Shown: positions 24,420-37,626, numbered from the stretch's first letter. The stretch: 64,000 nucleotides of DNA from Bimastos eiseni (GCA_959347315.1 OY365806.1:30704156-30768155); one strand, 5' to 3'. The notes: a model not told the origin generated them from the sequence alone. Program-made: numbers and translations.

Positions 24420-26120
24420 CGTTGCTACATTACACGCATCAGCATTCGTCTTTTTTATTCAATACCGTCTTTATCCTTGTACAAATATCGGTAGATCTTA
24501 TAATTATCCAGTCTAGTGTGAAAGAAGACATTCCTTATGATTTAAAAATTACAGTGATTCCATGCAGACCTACCACAAAAAATAAAAATGAGAATAATAA
24601 TGTTATACAGGCGATAATTATAGTCTTAACTGGTTAGTCACAGTGTTTGCAGTGTATACATATTTTAACGAACAAGAGAGTTAAAAGAGGCAGCGAATTA
24701 TGATTTGACAATGACAATTAACATCGCTCAAACTATGATTTAGCATAATTAACACACATCTACTCTGAGTCTTTTGGTTTGTAAATCCACCAATGATGTC
24801 GTCTAAATGAAGCGCAAGCCGTATAGGCCCTGTGTCACTGTTCGATGCTCAACAATGTCTAACTTAACAAGTAGTCTGTCTTCCGACATTAAAGTTCTCG
24901 AGCGTTCACTGCTGCAATTCACCAGTAGGCCTATAGGCCTAGTAGTACATTTTCAGCCGCTGCAGCAAAAATAGTAATAGTGGTTCTAGATACTACGTTT
25001 ATTTGCATTACCTTAATTTATTTATTAACCATAATAATTATCATATTCATCATCATCATACTTATTCTGATGATTGTCTATGAGTTAACTATTACTATAC
25101 AATGTAGGCCTTTACATGATAACTGGAGCATTTCATTTTGAGTTTTAATGATTGGTCTAGAATTACTCTGGATGATATAGTACACTGAAGCCCGGTCAAA
25201 CATTATATTTCGAAAATCTGAACGGGAAATGTCTTAAATTAAATCATTAAATTTCTTTATGAGGCGTGAAAACAAAGCGCTTTTCTTTCGAATGACGTAA
25301 GCACGGGCGAAGCGGCAGACGACAGCGTTGAGCGTCTGCGCAGTGACCCGCATGACCTAAACATCTTGACCTATCGCGCAGCTGACAAATATTTACTGCG
25401 GAGCGATTTCATAGCTCGTCAGCTCATTGAAAGGATGCGTTCAAGTGAAAGTACTCAGCTCAAGGGCCGCATCATGGCGGCCGAGGGGTGGACACGCGGC
25501 TCGAGTGCTGTCCAAGATTTCGCCAGAAAAGAAGGGTAAACAGACCTTAAGGGTGGACTGTGTAATGAGCACGCGTGCGCCGCACGTTACAACGGGCGTT
25601 AAGGGGGTGGAATCTGCAAAGGTCCCATATTTCATCTGCCACATGCAAAATAAACCAAGGCGGCTAACGGTTAAAATTGGGTATGGCGAATTCCACCCAC
25701 CCAGACGGACGGTACCTCCTTCCCGTACCGCGGATCAATTGGGTTAATTTCAAACTGGCTGTGGCTTTAATCACGCACCCTTCCAAAATCTCCCCAAACC
25801 GAGGTGGTCGATAATTCATCTTTGGTTTTTGGGGTGGGCGTCAATGGTTTCAAATTTGTTTCAAGACGGCGTTCAGCTGGACACTCTAGACTGACCACTG
25901 GGCGTCCGAGATTGGGTGACCATGCACAGTTATAGCAGCCGTCACGGTCACATCTCGAGTTCAATTAATGACGATGATATTAATTGAGATTCGGATATCA
26001 TCATCGTGAATTAGAACCAGCAGATCAAATCTAGTGATTGCAAATACGCTTACTGTTACGCTATGATGCTTTATTCAAAAGGCGCTACATGGATGGGACC
26101 GGTTGCGTGCATATCATCCA
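24419..26120. other. No gene recognised; CpG-richer part at 25260-25760
   Basis: The left part is AT-rich. From 25260 to 25760 CpG is more frequent (for example AGCACGGGCGAAGCGGCAGA and GAGCACGCGTGCGCCGCACG). A 106-codon + frame lies there but I recognise no domain. A short inverted repeat (ACGATGATAT with ATATCATCATCGT) is at 25969-26006. Confidence 0.4.
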
Positions 26121-26129
26121 TGTGCGCGT

Positions 26130-26204
26130 TCATTTTATATATATATATATATTAGATATTATATATAGATATACATACGTGTGCGATATATACAATCGTA
26201 GTCC

Positions 26205-26242
<38 letters not shown>

Positions 26243-26295
26243 AATACATGGGTGCTCAGAAAAGCATACATGTCAGTATACACTTGCGTGCGTAT

Positions 26296-26326
<31 letters not shown>

Positions 26327-26425
26327 CTATGTACTCATATTATGCATACACATATGCATGCACGCACGTACACGCATGCATAAACAAATACATAATACAT
26401 TCATACAAGCATATGCATACGTTCT
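26130..26425. repeat. (TA)n and (ATAC/GCATAC)n microsatellites
   Basis: Three TA runs (about 26134-26153, 26205-26236, 26294-26319) followed by CATACACATATGCATGCACG words. Confidence 0.9.
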
Positions 26426-27299
26426 CGGAGTGATCAGAAAGTAATGAGAACACTGTTTAGAAATACATTGCTCTTTCATGAAACTATTTTCTGCTGATTT
26501 CAAAATCTGTTGTTCTAAGAACATTTACTAAGAAGAGCCGTGAACAAATAAATTAGTCTGTGACGTAATTATGGGTGCTAATCAACGCGTTTATATCATC
26601 TGTTATTATTTATGACAATACAACGTCTCGGGCTCAACAGAGAAGATCCGGTGACGTTCTTCCGCATGTATACTGCATGACCATACGATTACGGCTGAAA
26701 TTCGCCCCGATCGCGAGTGTCACATTTGGCGGGCACTACGAGTGAAACCGTGATTACATAATTAAATTTGCATATTAAAATTAGTATAGCCTACCGATGT
26801 TGCGAATGCAAATGGCGGTTGTGTGCAGAGGATGCGATCTCGTTTGACAGGCGGGGGGGGGACACCCAATGAGAGAGGTAGGAAATGTGGAGGCACACGT
26901 GTATAACGTGTCCCTGTCTGTAAAAGTTGGGGACTTGTCCCCTCGATCCCCGCGATCGCCGCTTATGGTTGTGTGCTATAATATGTCGAAGTGCGGCGAA
27001 TTGTGCATTTCGAAAGTAGATAAGTAAAAAACATGATATCGTCATTTAAAGTAAACATCGTGCTGAAAATAGTAACGTCAGCCTATAAATTCGCGCAAGA
27101 ACGTTTTGTAAGAGATTTGGTCTCGCCAAAGGTTCGTGAATCTTTCTTGGGAGAGAAAGAATGATTTCCCGTTTTGTAGTTTTGATTATATATCAATTAA
27201 TACAGCAACAGCACTGAACTATATAATACATATGTGATCAGACATTCATGACTTCGAGCATATATGGCTTAGCCACATTGGTGTCTGTCACGCGTCGTT
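26426..27299. other. No gene recognised
   Basis: Unique-looking sequence including a GCGGGGGGGGGACACC run near 26850. No coding or element signature seen. Confidence 0.5.
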
Positions 27300-27960
27300 T
27301 CAGCATAATACGGCTTCCAGGTATTTCGTCAAAATGGCGTCCATTGTGTCGTTTCGTCTAAACGGTCACCATTTTTACGATGATCAGTCGTCGCAGAAAG
27401 TGTCTTAATGCTGTTACCCGGAACTCGGCAAAATGGTCGTCATTTCGACCGACGGCACCGCTTTGCGTGCCGATCACGTACTGAAAGTGGCGCCATCAGA
27501 CGAGAGGATGTTGCGTCAGCGTCGCAGGTGGGCAGAGCGATTCGGGCATTTCCGGAATTAGTCGGCACCGACTCTTTATAGCCGTTATTTTCGGAGCCAA
27601 TCGTCATAAGACGGTGTTTATATTTGTCGAGAAAATCGCTGCAGCCTTCGTTTACGTCAGTGGTCATCGACGATGGAACGGGCAGCGGCAGTCTTGACCG
27701 CGCGCGCGCTCTTTAATTCGCGCGCAGACGGCTTTACAATCGTCGGAAATTTCCCAGAAGACTTTGCGACGCGTGATCGAGCGCCGCCGCGAGCTTCCGG
27801 TCCGGTCCGAGCGAGACCCGGATGTTAATGGTTTCCGGGCGATTTCGAGAAACTTGGCTCATCATAACTCATTAGCGACGAAGGCATCGCGAGACTGCAG
27901 CGTCAGCAGCCGATTGACAGCGTCGCTGATGATGTTGAGTCCACCACCCCACCCCTTTCT
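27300..27960. promoter_or_regulatory. CpG-rich block, possible regulatory element
   Basis: CpG is clearly denser than in the surrounding AT-rich DNA, including CGCGCGCGCGCTC at about 27699-27712 and many CGTC/GACG words. AAAATGGCGTCCATT and CAAAATGGTCGTCATTTCG contain YY1-like ATGGCG cores. It lies about 10 kb beyond the 3' end of the Sp gene. A + open frame from 27764 continues into pyrimidine repeat and is not convincing. The role is inferred from composition only. Confidence 0.35.
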
Positions 27961-28690
27961 CTCTTTTCCTTCTTTGCATCTCACCCTCCTATCGCCTCCC
28001 TCCCTCCTTCCCACCCTCCCTCTGTGCATCTGTCCCAGTGGTAGTCTAGTCCGGTGCCAATCCAGTTTCTGCAGAGTCCCTTCGCCCGTCCGTTCATCAG
28101 GATGTCAATCGGTGGAGCATCTTTTACACGCCTCTTTCCTTCTTCCATTTTCTTCTATTTTCTTCCATTTTCTTCCATTGTCTTCCCTTCGTTCTTTCGT
28201 TTTTCTTCCTTGTCGCCGATATGTGCATCGTTTGAAGCCTCTTTTCCCTGCTGCAGTATTTCTCTGCCTTTTTCAACCCTTTCATTCGTTTCCTACATCT
28301 CCATCTCCCAGTTTCGCAGACCCTCTCTGCACTTGTCTGTTCTTTTATGCCTTTCTTTTATAATCATCTCTTCATTTTCCTGTCCGCCTATATCTTTCTT
28401 TAATTCTATCGCGGTATCCTTTCTCTTCTCAGTTATTCCATTGTCCGGTAACTGTCCATCGCTGTCCTAGGCTTTTCTCGGTCATTATCTAATAGATTTC
28501 TTTTGAACGATGTTCTGTCCTTGCTCGTCTTAAAGTGTTACAGTCACTGTCCGGTTGTCCACTTTCCTATTTCTTCATGTCCTTCGTCACATGGTTCCGC
28601 TCGCATCCACTTTTCTCCTTTTCTTAAATATTTCTTCTTTGTTCACGTAGCATACGTGTTTCGGTGTTTCTAACTCCTTATCCTTCTTGT
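27961..28690. other. Pyrimidine-rich spacer, no gene
   Basis: T/C-rich sequence (TTTTCTTCCATTTTCTTCC and similar) leading into the minisatellite. Ser/Phe/Leu-rich open frames of up to 199 codons are composition artefacts. Confidence 0.7.
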
Positions 28691-30460
28691 TCTCTTTGTA
28701 GCTCTCTCTTTCTCGCTTTCTCTATCTCTGTCTCAACTTCTCTGTCTCATTTTCTCTGTCTCACTTTTTCTGTCTCGCTTTGTCTGTCTCACTTTCTCCG
28801 GCTGTCTCACTTTCTCTGTCTCACTTTTTCTGGCTTACTTTCTCTGTCTCGCTTTCTCTGTCTCACTTTCTCTGTCTCACTTTTTCTGGCTTACTTTCTC
28901 TGTCTCGCTTTCTCTGTCTCTCTTTCTCTGTCTCGCTTTCTCTGTCTCGCTTTCTCTGTTTTACTTTCTCTGGCTGTCTCACTTTCTCTGTCTCACTTTC
29001 ACTCTCTCACTTTCCCTGTCTCACTTTTTCTGTCTCACTTTCTCTGTCTCACTTTCTCTGGCTGTCTCACTTTCTCTGTCTCACTTTTTCTGGCTTACCT
29101 TCTCTGTCTCACTTTTTTTGTCTCACTTTTTCTGTCTCACTTTCTCTGTCTCACTTTCTATGTCTCACTTTCTATGTCTCACTTTCTCTGTCTCACCTTC
29201 TCTGTCTCATTTTCTCTGTCTCACTTTCTCTGTCACACTTTCTCTGTCTCACTTCTTCTGTCTTACTTTCTCTGTCTCACTTTCTCTGTCACACTTTCTC
29301 TGTCTCACTTTCTCTGTCTCACCTTCTCTGTCTCATTTTCTCTGTCTCACTTTCTCTGTCACACTTTCTCTGTCTCACTTTCTCTGTCTCACTTTCTATG
29401 TCTCACTTTCTCTGTCTCACCTTCTCTGTCTCATTTTCTCTGTCTCACATTCTCTGTCACACTTTCTCTGTCTCACTTTTTCTGTCTTACTTTCTCTGTC
29501 TCACTTTCTCTGTCACACTTTCTCTGTCTCACTTTCTCTGTCTCACCTTCTCTGTCTCATTTTCTCTGTCTCACTTTCTCTGTCTCACTTTCTCTGTCTC
29601 ACTTTTTCTGTCTTACTTTCTCTGTCTCACTTTCTCTGTCTCGCTTTGTCTGTCTCACTTTCTCTGGCTGTCTCACTTTCTCTGGCTGTCTCACTTTCTC
29701 CGGCTGTCTCATTTTCTCTGTCTCACTTTTTCTGGCTTACTTTCTCTGTCTCGCTTTCTCTGTCTCACTTTCTCTGTCTCACTTTTTCTGGCTTACTTTC
29801 TCTGTCTCGCTTTCTCTGTCTCACTTTCTCTGTCTCACTTTTTCTGACTTACTTTCTCTGTCTCGCTTTCTCTGTCTCACTTTCTCTGTCTCGCTTTCTC
29901 TGTCTCACTTTCTCTGTCTCATTTTCTCTGTCTCACTTTCTCTGTCACACTTTCTCTGTCTCACTTTCTCTGTCTCACTTTCTCTGTCTCACTTTTTCTG
30001 TCTTACTTTCTCTGTCTCACTTTCTCTGTCTCGCTTTGTCTGTCTCACTTTCTCTGGCTGTCTCACTTTCTCCGGCTGTCTCACTTTCTCTGTCTCACTT
30101 TTTCTGGCTTACTTTCTCTGTCTCGCTTTCTCTGTCTCGCTTTCTCTGTTTTACTTTCTCTGGCTGTCTCACTTTCTCTGTCTCACTTTCACTCTCTCAC
30201 TTTCCCTGTCTCACTTTTTCTGTCTCACTTTCTCTGTCTCACTTTCTCTGGCTGTCTCACTTTCTCTGTCTCACTTTTTCTGGCTTACCTTCTCTGTCTC
30301 ACTTTTTTTGTCTCACTTTTTCTGTCTCACTTTCTCTGTCTCACTTTCTATGTCTCACTTTCTCTGTCTCACATTCTCTGTCTCACTTTCTCTGCTTCAC
30401 TTTCTATGTCTCACTTTCTCTGTCTCACTTTCTCTGTCTCACTTTCTCTGTATTATCAGC
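28690..30460. repeat. 1.8-kb TCTCACTTTCTCTG minisatellite
   Basis: More than a hundred units of about 14 bp (TCTCACTTTCTCTG and variants TCGC, TTACT, GGCTG). All three + frames are open for hundreds of codons (616, 475 and 355) because the unit has no stops; the resulting SLSHFLCLTFSV peptide is not a protein I would predict. There is higher-order structure: 28931-29170 and 30121-30360 are nearly identical at an offset of 1190 bp. Confidence 0.97.
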
Positions 30461-31911
30461 TCTTTCTCACTTTTCTGTGTCACTATCTCTGCTTCACTTT
30501 CTCTGTCTTGTTAACACTACTTCTACCACTTACGCAATTGTTTGATGGGCCTATGTGATCGATCTAATCTGATATAATCATAATCGCACAAAATGCAATA
30601 AAATCTATTATAATTTTTCGGCGCATATAAGCAGTCTTCATGAACCGGATCTTTTCTCATATATCCCATCAAATCTTGTCAAATTCAAACCGCATTTGAT
30701 CGACTCCTCATTCAATCATCTGAATTTAAGATGACTTGATCTATCCATTCTCTCGTCATCTCTTGTCATCTCTTGTCATATAAGTAAAGTTCAGCCATTT
30801 CGTCACATTTTACCGAATGTCATCATTTCATTCATCTAACGCTAACCTTTTCCATAACATTTAATATCTGACATCATTTTATCTCTGCTAATCAAAATAA
30901 TTCTCATTTGGTTAATAATCAAGACTAATCAAATCTCTTATTTCTCCTCATCTCGTGCACCCGCTCCTTCTTCTCTCATATTATTACGTGTCCTTGGATT
31001 CAATCAGTTTATTCCCAGTCTCTCACGTCTGATAATCTTAATCTAATCTGTTCTCGCCGGATCTAATCTACTATAGACCTGATAGATCCGAGCGAACTGG
31101 CTGATTAGATCAAATCATAGTCGGTCTAAACTTATCATCGGATATATGGGCAGATTAATTTGTTATTTCGATCGGTGTCGATTCCCTTGCTTGCTTACTT
31201 ACTTTAATTGAAATCGTATTTGAACCGAAATGTGCGGCGTTATCTCGACTGATGGCAATTAGTCGACGAGGCTCAATCGGGACCTATCAATCACTCACTT
31301 CCTGCCGGCGACGATTTCCCTCTCTCTGTGGACAGGTGTCCGGTCATTAGCTGGACATCATTATCCCACGCTGACCATTGTCCAGTCGTTACCCGGTCGA
31401 CTGGAGTTGCTGGAAAAGGAACCGCTCCATGCAGACACAGACGGAGAAAAAGCGGACTATTGAGGGAAAGAGGGAAAAGAGATAAAAGCGGGACAGGAAT
31501 AGAAGAGGAGAGAGAAGGAGATGGGATCAAAAGGCAGAGACGGAGAGAGGAGGAGAATGATACCGGAATGAATAGAAAGAGAGGGAGAGACAGACAGACA
31601 GACAGATAATGAGAGAGACAGAGAGACAGAGACAATCGAGTGGTTTACATGGGCTCATCTGTTAATCAATTGGGTTTTTCTCAATGAACCTGTCTGTCTG
31701 CCACATAGGCCTATAGTTGTTTACAAATGAGTAAGTCTGGCTGTCTGCCTACATTTCTGTCTGTTTGTCTATATGTCTGTCTGTTTGAATGCCGTTTTTC
31801 TGTCTGTTTACCAATTTACAAATCTCATTTCAGGCAATATTCAAATACTTTGCTATAATTATCATTGATGAGGATAATATTTATGCATACAGCACACAGA
31901 TAAGTATATAG
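30461..31911. other. No gene recognised; purine microsatellite
   Basis: AT-rich with many TCATCT/GATC words at 30540-31130, a purine-rich stretch with GACAGACAGACAG at 31440-31635, and CTGTCTGTC tracts at 31690-31810. No coding sequence is supported. Confidence 0.55.
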
Positions 31912-31912
31912 A

Positions 31913-32170
31913 CGGTGAACGGATAAAAAGCGCACTTCTAGAAAACTTTAAAAATTAGCCCAATAATGTATACATTTTACTCGAATAGGAAAAGAACTTT
32001 AGTTTAATGATCCTGAAGCGCATATTTAACATTTATTAGTTACAACGTGTGCTAAAAATGTCCTCCCTCGGTCTCAACACAAGACGCGCTCGCCATTGTG
32101 AAATTGCTGCATCGATTACAACTGATCAAAATAGTCCCATGTAGGTTGACGCAGTTCTCTGAAGTCGCGT
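31913..32170 (-). mobile_element. Mariner 3' end, minus orientation
   Basis: On the minus strand the transposase C-terminus reads VIDAAISQWRARLVLRPRED and ends in a stop at 32054-32052, preceded by TWDYFDQ-like sequence. About 140 bp of 3' UTR follow, ending at the terminal inverted repeat CGGTGAACGGATAAAAAGCG (31913-31932). The 5' part of the element is missing. It belongs to the same family as the + copy at 32215-32482 and the copy at 58013-58290. Confidence 0.8.
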
Positions 32171-32214
32171 GCCTTTGTCTCGTAAACATTTTCTTGCATC
32201 ACTGCCCAGATTTA

Positions 32215-32482
32215 ATGGATAAACGATCAAACATGTCTTAGAAAAGTTGTGCACATGTAACGAAATTGATCAAGTTGTTATCGATGCAGCAATTAGTGAA
32301 TATCGAGCGCGTTTTGGTGCTTGTGTTGAGGCAAAATTTTAACACACTTTATAACTAATAAATGATAAATATGCTCTTCGCGATTATCAAAGTGAAGCTT
32401 TGCCATGTTTGATTAAAAATGTATGAATTATTGGAAAAATTGTTACAGTATTTTTAGAGGTTCGCTTTCTATCCGTTCACTG
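32215..32482 (+). mobile_element. Mariner 3' end, plus orientation
   Basis: The + frame reads EIDQVVIDAAISEYRARFGA and reaches a stop at 32340-32342. The UTR that follows is homologous to that of the neighbouring minus copy (TAACTAATAAATG.TAAATATG in both). It ends near 32482 with the reverse complement of CAGTGAACGGATAGAAAGCG, the terminal repeat. Together with 31913-32170 it forms a diverged inverted repeat with both 3' ends pointing outward. Confidence 0.8.
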
Positions 32483-34322
32483 GGTATATATACACGCCTT
32501 CATATGAGTAGACTTAAGTACGCATGCATGTACATACTATATAAATTATACATGCTGAATCCACTACAGTCCACAGAAATCCCTCCCCATCCGAGCTGCT
32601 TCTATAGCGGCAATCTACAAAGTGGTTCTCTTAATTACCTCTCTCCCAAAAACGATTGCTCCCATTCCGTCGCAGTTCCCTCTTCCCCATTCGACTGTTT
32701 TACTCTAGCGGGGGTTCTACCCATTCACCCGCCACATCAAAGCGACCTAACCGATCGCATCTTCTTCAGCACCGCACCCCGTGTGACCCTCCTAGCATGT
32801 CCCTACCTATCTACCTCTGGACGCAAGTTTACGATACCCCAAATCGCGTGAATCGGACCCTATTTGTAATTACGGTCGCTGGGGACTGAGGACTCTTACC
32901 CCTTGCATAATGACGACCCTAATGTCGCCATGATTGCCCTATTGTCGCTCGCACTAATTGACTCATATATCTAATGACTGCGACAGTTCGGAGGCACTCG
33001 GCTTTGTTCGCAGTTCTTTGAAATTTCCAGTAAGAAATTGATACGACCTTTGAACCGTTTACGACCGACTGAGCCCCATCGGTCCAATGGAAACTGATAG
33101 TAAACTAAGAGACTGGTCAGGTTACCCTGGACCGTCTCGATACTAACAATAAGAACAAAGATAACGACAACAATGACCAAACAATGCAGATAGTTGCATA
33201 AATAGATACAATGGAGGCAGTAACAGCAACTGCAAAAATGACTATAAGAAAATTAGAACATTAATAAAACAAAAATACTGGAAAAATAGCAATGACAATT
33301 CTCTTTCATTCATTCGTTCATTCGGAGATTCATTTAGAGCCTACTCAGAGGTGGTCCCAACTCCATCACGACCAAAGGAACAGTTTTAATATGGGAACAA
33401 TCCATGAGGCAAGTAAGTAAGCAGCCTTTATTTTGGGCAATGAGAAAGTGCGCCTGGATAAAATCCGTCATTATACTGTCATGACCTTCTATATACCTCG
33501 GCCTTGGGTTGCCATAATGCGGCATTGTTCATTTGTACCTATGCCTCTGATAGCCCTTCGCTGGGGAAAGCTCATCAAGCACTAACTCTTGTTGAGATCT
33601 TAGCAGAGGCACCACTGTTTCTGCTCGCTCTCTTAAGATTTCCTTCTGTGATTAGATTGAACTGTGAGAGGCGTCTTATAAGTCCATAAATAAAACAGAA
33701 TAGAAAAGTATACGCACGTACATGAGTATGGATGTATGCGTGTGTGCTATTTACATATTAACATACACAATGTATGCATGTATATACGTACATACATGCT
33801 TGCATAAATATAAGCGTACATACACAGCAATTGCATGATTACGGGAATTTTCATTAGTTTTGTAAGATTTGGTCAATATTTAAAAAGTGTTAGTATATGC
33901 AAGAGCATTACATGAATTATGTTTAAGTGTAGTTACTACAAAACATTGTATACCATTGTAACGGCACTGGCACCCACCCAGAAACAAAGCTTGGAAGTAA
34001 AAAGGCCTATATAGGAAAACTGACGTGACAATGTCGCAAAGATGCTGAACAGGAAAGGCCTATAGGTCTAAGTTTTACATGCAATCGTCCAATAATGGCG
34101 TCACAAGGATTAAAAACTGAGTTTCAGGGACAGACCTACAACTTAGCCTATACATAAAAATTTGATATAATTTTTAACATGTTACTTATATACCTAAATT
34201 TTAGTATTGGCCGAATTTTATTTTCTACACAGGCATCAATTATTCGTCGACTACGGCAAGGCTATTGTGCGTCTGAGAGACATTTTGTTCACAAGTTGCC
34301 TACGCCATGTGACAACATCTTA
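32483..34322. other. No gene recognised
   Basis: Pyrimidine-richer at 32570-32830, where a 142-codon + frame has no recognisable domain. Near 33630-33690 GAGAGGCGTCTTATAAGTCC followed by ATAAATAAAACAG resembles a LINE 3' end. Positions 33710-33830 hold ATAC/GTAC microsatellite-like sequence. Confidence 0.5.
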
Positions 34323-34930
34323 CATCCCTTCTGATGTACGCACCGCTATGCGGTCGAGTATCGCGGTGCCGTTCTGTACGCCTCCTGTACCCGAGTGTTT
34401 ACCACTCGGTGGAGGGGGAGCGACGCAGCCATTGGAGTGACCTTGACCGATAGTCACGGGTGGCTATTCAATCTACCGACCGAGACACGACGAATACCTT
34501 TTCTACGTCCTCCTTGTACCTTGACGAATATCCGGACGGGCGTCATCTTTCACCAGTGAGGAACTACTCGTCGACAACGTTCCGTGTGTGCGATCGGCGC
34601 TGACAGTTGTAAATGTAAATGTAAAACTCAGCGCTCACAAAAGCCACGTCAGGGAGACCAGCTTATTCACCGGCACCGACAGTTGTTGTTCTGCTCATCG
34701 ACGCAACCTGGCCCAGAATCTCTGAACATCCGTACCATCTGTCAGTTGTCGACTGGAATCCGTTGGTTGGTTCCACGCTTGTGCGAGTGGCCACCACTGA
34801 TGACTCTTTTCTTTTTAGCTTACTATGAATGGCTTTGCTAGCATCATTACGGCCTGCAGCGCAGAGAGCGCCTCTGAGTAAATGTCTCGAAGGGGCGCTA
34901 TATAAATGTTTTGATTACATTACATTACTC
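34323..34930 (+). repeat. Dispersed repeat family A, copy 2
   Basis: Diverged second copy of 3883-4437. It ends with GGGGCGCTATATAAATG then TTTTGATTACATTACATTAC. It carries an extra internal piece (about 34610-34680) with CCAGCTTATTCACCGGCACC, a word also seen in variant form near 48668 and 53760. Confidence 0.75.
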
Positions 34931-37620
34931 TGCAAAGACTCGCGCGCCATTAACCAACGGCTGCATCGATAACCACTTGATCAAGTTCCCCGTGTAATCA
35001 TTACATTTTTAATTTAAAGACTCTACTGTGACGTGCTTATCAACGGTGTCCGTTCATGAATTACAAGTTAGTGGATAACTATGCAAAGCTTAAACAGTAA
35101 TAGGAGATTAAAAATCGATGAATATTTATTAGCAAGTTTTATTGCGATAAGGGATCCTTTTCTTCTGGGACACAGTGTAGGCCTATACATGCTCAAAGGA
35201 AAAGGACAGACTAGTCATTTCGAGTTAGACTCAGTTAGTATATATGTATACACTGCATGGTGTCAACTGGCAGTAAAGTCGACCTCTTGGTTTGCTGTGC
35301 AGGTTTTTTCCGGTTGGAAATGTAACCTTTCTGGTCACAATTTGGTGAGTCATTAGATTGGTCTTGTGGGTCAGCATTTTTACTACATCTTGTTCGCATC
35401 TGGTTTGTTACATGTTTAGCTGATCTATTAGATTCATGCGGAGTTTTCAGATTGGATCACAGTTATTCAATTTAAGGCAGTTTCTCCCATAGACCGATGT
35501 TTTGTGCCTTACAATGACAACACTGTACGGGTTGCAATAGTTTGGGTCAGTCTGAAGTAGATATAAATGCTCGTATGACCATATACGATCTTCCTGAGTT
35601 TTGTCCGTGCTTAACGTTACTTTTGTCAATGCTGCTGTTTGCATTTGTCGATAGAGTCGGGACTCGGAAGCAAGCATATTTTGGTCTAATGCCTAAATAT
35701 CCTTCCCAGACAAGAGAAGAAATTAGCGTGAACATTACGATTAAAGCTATTGATAGCTTGGAAACTTGCAATAATCTCTGCTAATCTTCGATAATCTCCT
35801 AACAGGCTCGGATAATCATTGTACAATCTGTTGATCTTCACGCGTATATGTGATCATTTTTCACGAAACCAGTCGGAAGTCGCAGTTTATGAAATGCCTC
35901 ATTTTGGTCTTTTACTGGGAAAATCCATTTTTCATCACTTTTGACATTTTTGCACTAATGATTAAACAAATCATTAATAAACATATATTGGTAATTGCTT
36001 TTGCTATAAAATAACACTAAATATTTTTAATGAATATTTATTGGAATCCACGCTAATTTCAAAGTAGCAGTTCTGCATTTTTTGGAATTTATGATGATTT
36101 TCTAGGTCTGTTACGTCATTTTCTCATGCTTGCACGCTACAATAATGGTATCGCCTGCAAGCTTAACATCTCCTCTAGCCATCTTGGGTATTCAAAATGG
36201 ACTAGCTTTTAATTTAAGCCAATCATAGCTTGAGTAGGAGGTCATATGCAAAGAAGTACCATTCTACGGGAAAATGATCAAATAATCCCACGAACTTTGG
36301 AAGCGATTTGCTCAAAAGAGATCGCGAGCATAGTACGATTTTAAATTGACATAACTTTTCTCAGCTATAAGATATAAGTGAAACAGAAGCAGTTATGGAA
36401 AGCTAATAAAAAGCTCTATAATGTTACATCAAAAACCCATTTTTCAAATTTTAAAATATGTTACTGATTTCGTGCTGAGCCGTCACATATAGCCTGTACA
36501 ATGTACACTTATATACCTTCCTCCAGCTGCTCGACATTTCCTCATCTACCTCGCGGTCTGGACTATAGCCACAGTAGTTGTAGTTCAACGACACTGTGTG
36601 ATAAAAAAGATTGTTAGCGTCGCCCTCTTCTTTTATCCAGGCTTGGGACTGGCACAGTCAGGGAGCAAAAAGGGGCTATAGTTAGTTTTCTCTCTTTATA
36701 CCTTTCAACCCTCCTTTCAAACCCCAACCATAAAAACAATGGTGGTAGGTATACTTTGTAGAAATGAAACAAGGACGAACCGTGCAGCAGCGTTGCGCGT
36801 TCAACACCTGGTTTGCAGCGCGTTAATTACTCGTGGAAACAGATTGTAGGCGGGCTCGTTCTTTCCGACCCCTGGTCGCCTAATCACCCCTTACCTGTGA
36901 CGGGCCCTTTGTCCGCGCTGTCGCGTCCACGGCACCCCTCAACGGGTCGTACAGAAGGGTGGACACAAGCAGACAGACGTTTGTGCGTTTATGGGCGGGG
37001 TACGCACCCCAAGCGGCGATCGGAGGGTGGCGAGCCTCAGCGGGTGAAGTTTTGTTTTCCGATTGTTTTCAGCGATTACTTCTTCGCGAGGGTTTAATTG
37101 GTTTTGACGGGCAAAACCGACTTGGCAGAGGGGTAATTGCCTCTCCCGGGTTCGAACTCCCTGCGCTGCGTCAGGCACAGAGCCTTCTGTCTGCGTGGGT
37201 AAGTCTGGTTGAGAGATTTATAGCAGTAAATGACCGGTTGGTTTGATTGGGGGAGTGGGTATACGATTGGGTGAGCCATTGATGGGAAGTCATGGGGTGG
37301 GATATTTCGCCAATTGTCGGTTCTCATATCAGATCATTTTATTTAACAGCTTCTCTTTAGCTGCTCTATCTCTTAATGGCACATGTTGAACCAATTTGCA
37401 ACTCTCCATCCACTTTCATTATGAAAACAGCGCTTTAGAAGTCATTTTATTTGTTTATTACTATTTTCTTACAAACCTAATGACATCATTCTGTCATGTC
37501 ATCACCATCGTCAGTAACGAAAATCGGCGCTATATTAGTTTTCAAAACTTTCACATGTAATGATGTAAAAACGTCGATTTGACTTATAATAAACCGTCGC
37601 TTTGAATAGACTTAAGGCTT
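34931..37620. other. No gene recognised; intergenic 3' of the Sp gene
   Basis: AT-rich to about 36500. Positions 36574-36654 match 62792-62868 (family E, CGACAC.G.G and TTAGCGTCGCC). From 36780 to 37200 the sequence is GC-richer with overlapping frames but no recognised domain. A box-B-like GGGTTCGAACTCC at 37149-37161 does not fold into a tRNA. Confidence 0.5.
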
Positions 37621-37626
37621 CATCAT

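Noticed and set aside
28664..30545. Open frames of 616, 475 and 355 codons (Ser/Leu/Phe repeats)
   Set aside because: All three + frames are open at once because the 14-bp repeat contains no stop codons. There is no non-repeat coding sequence, and a 14-bp period does not keep one frame, as selection on a repeat protein would require.
37100..37200. tRNA gene suggested by GGGTTCGAACTCC
   Set aside because: The T-stem does not pair fully and no acceptor, D or anticodon arm can be placed around it.
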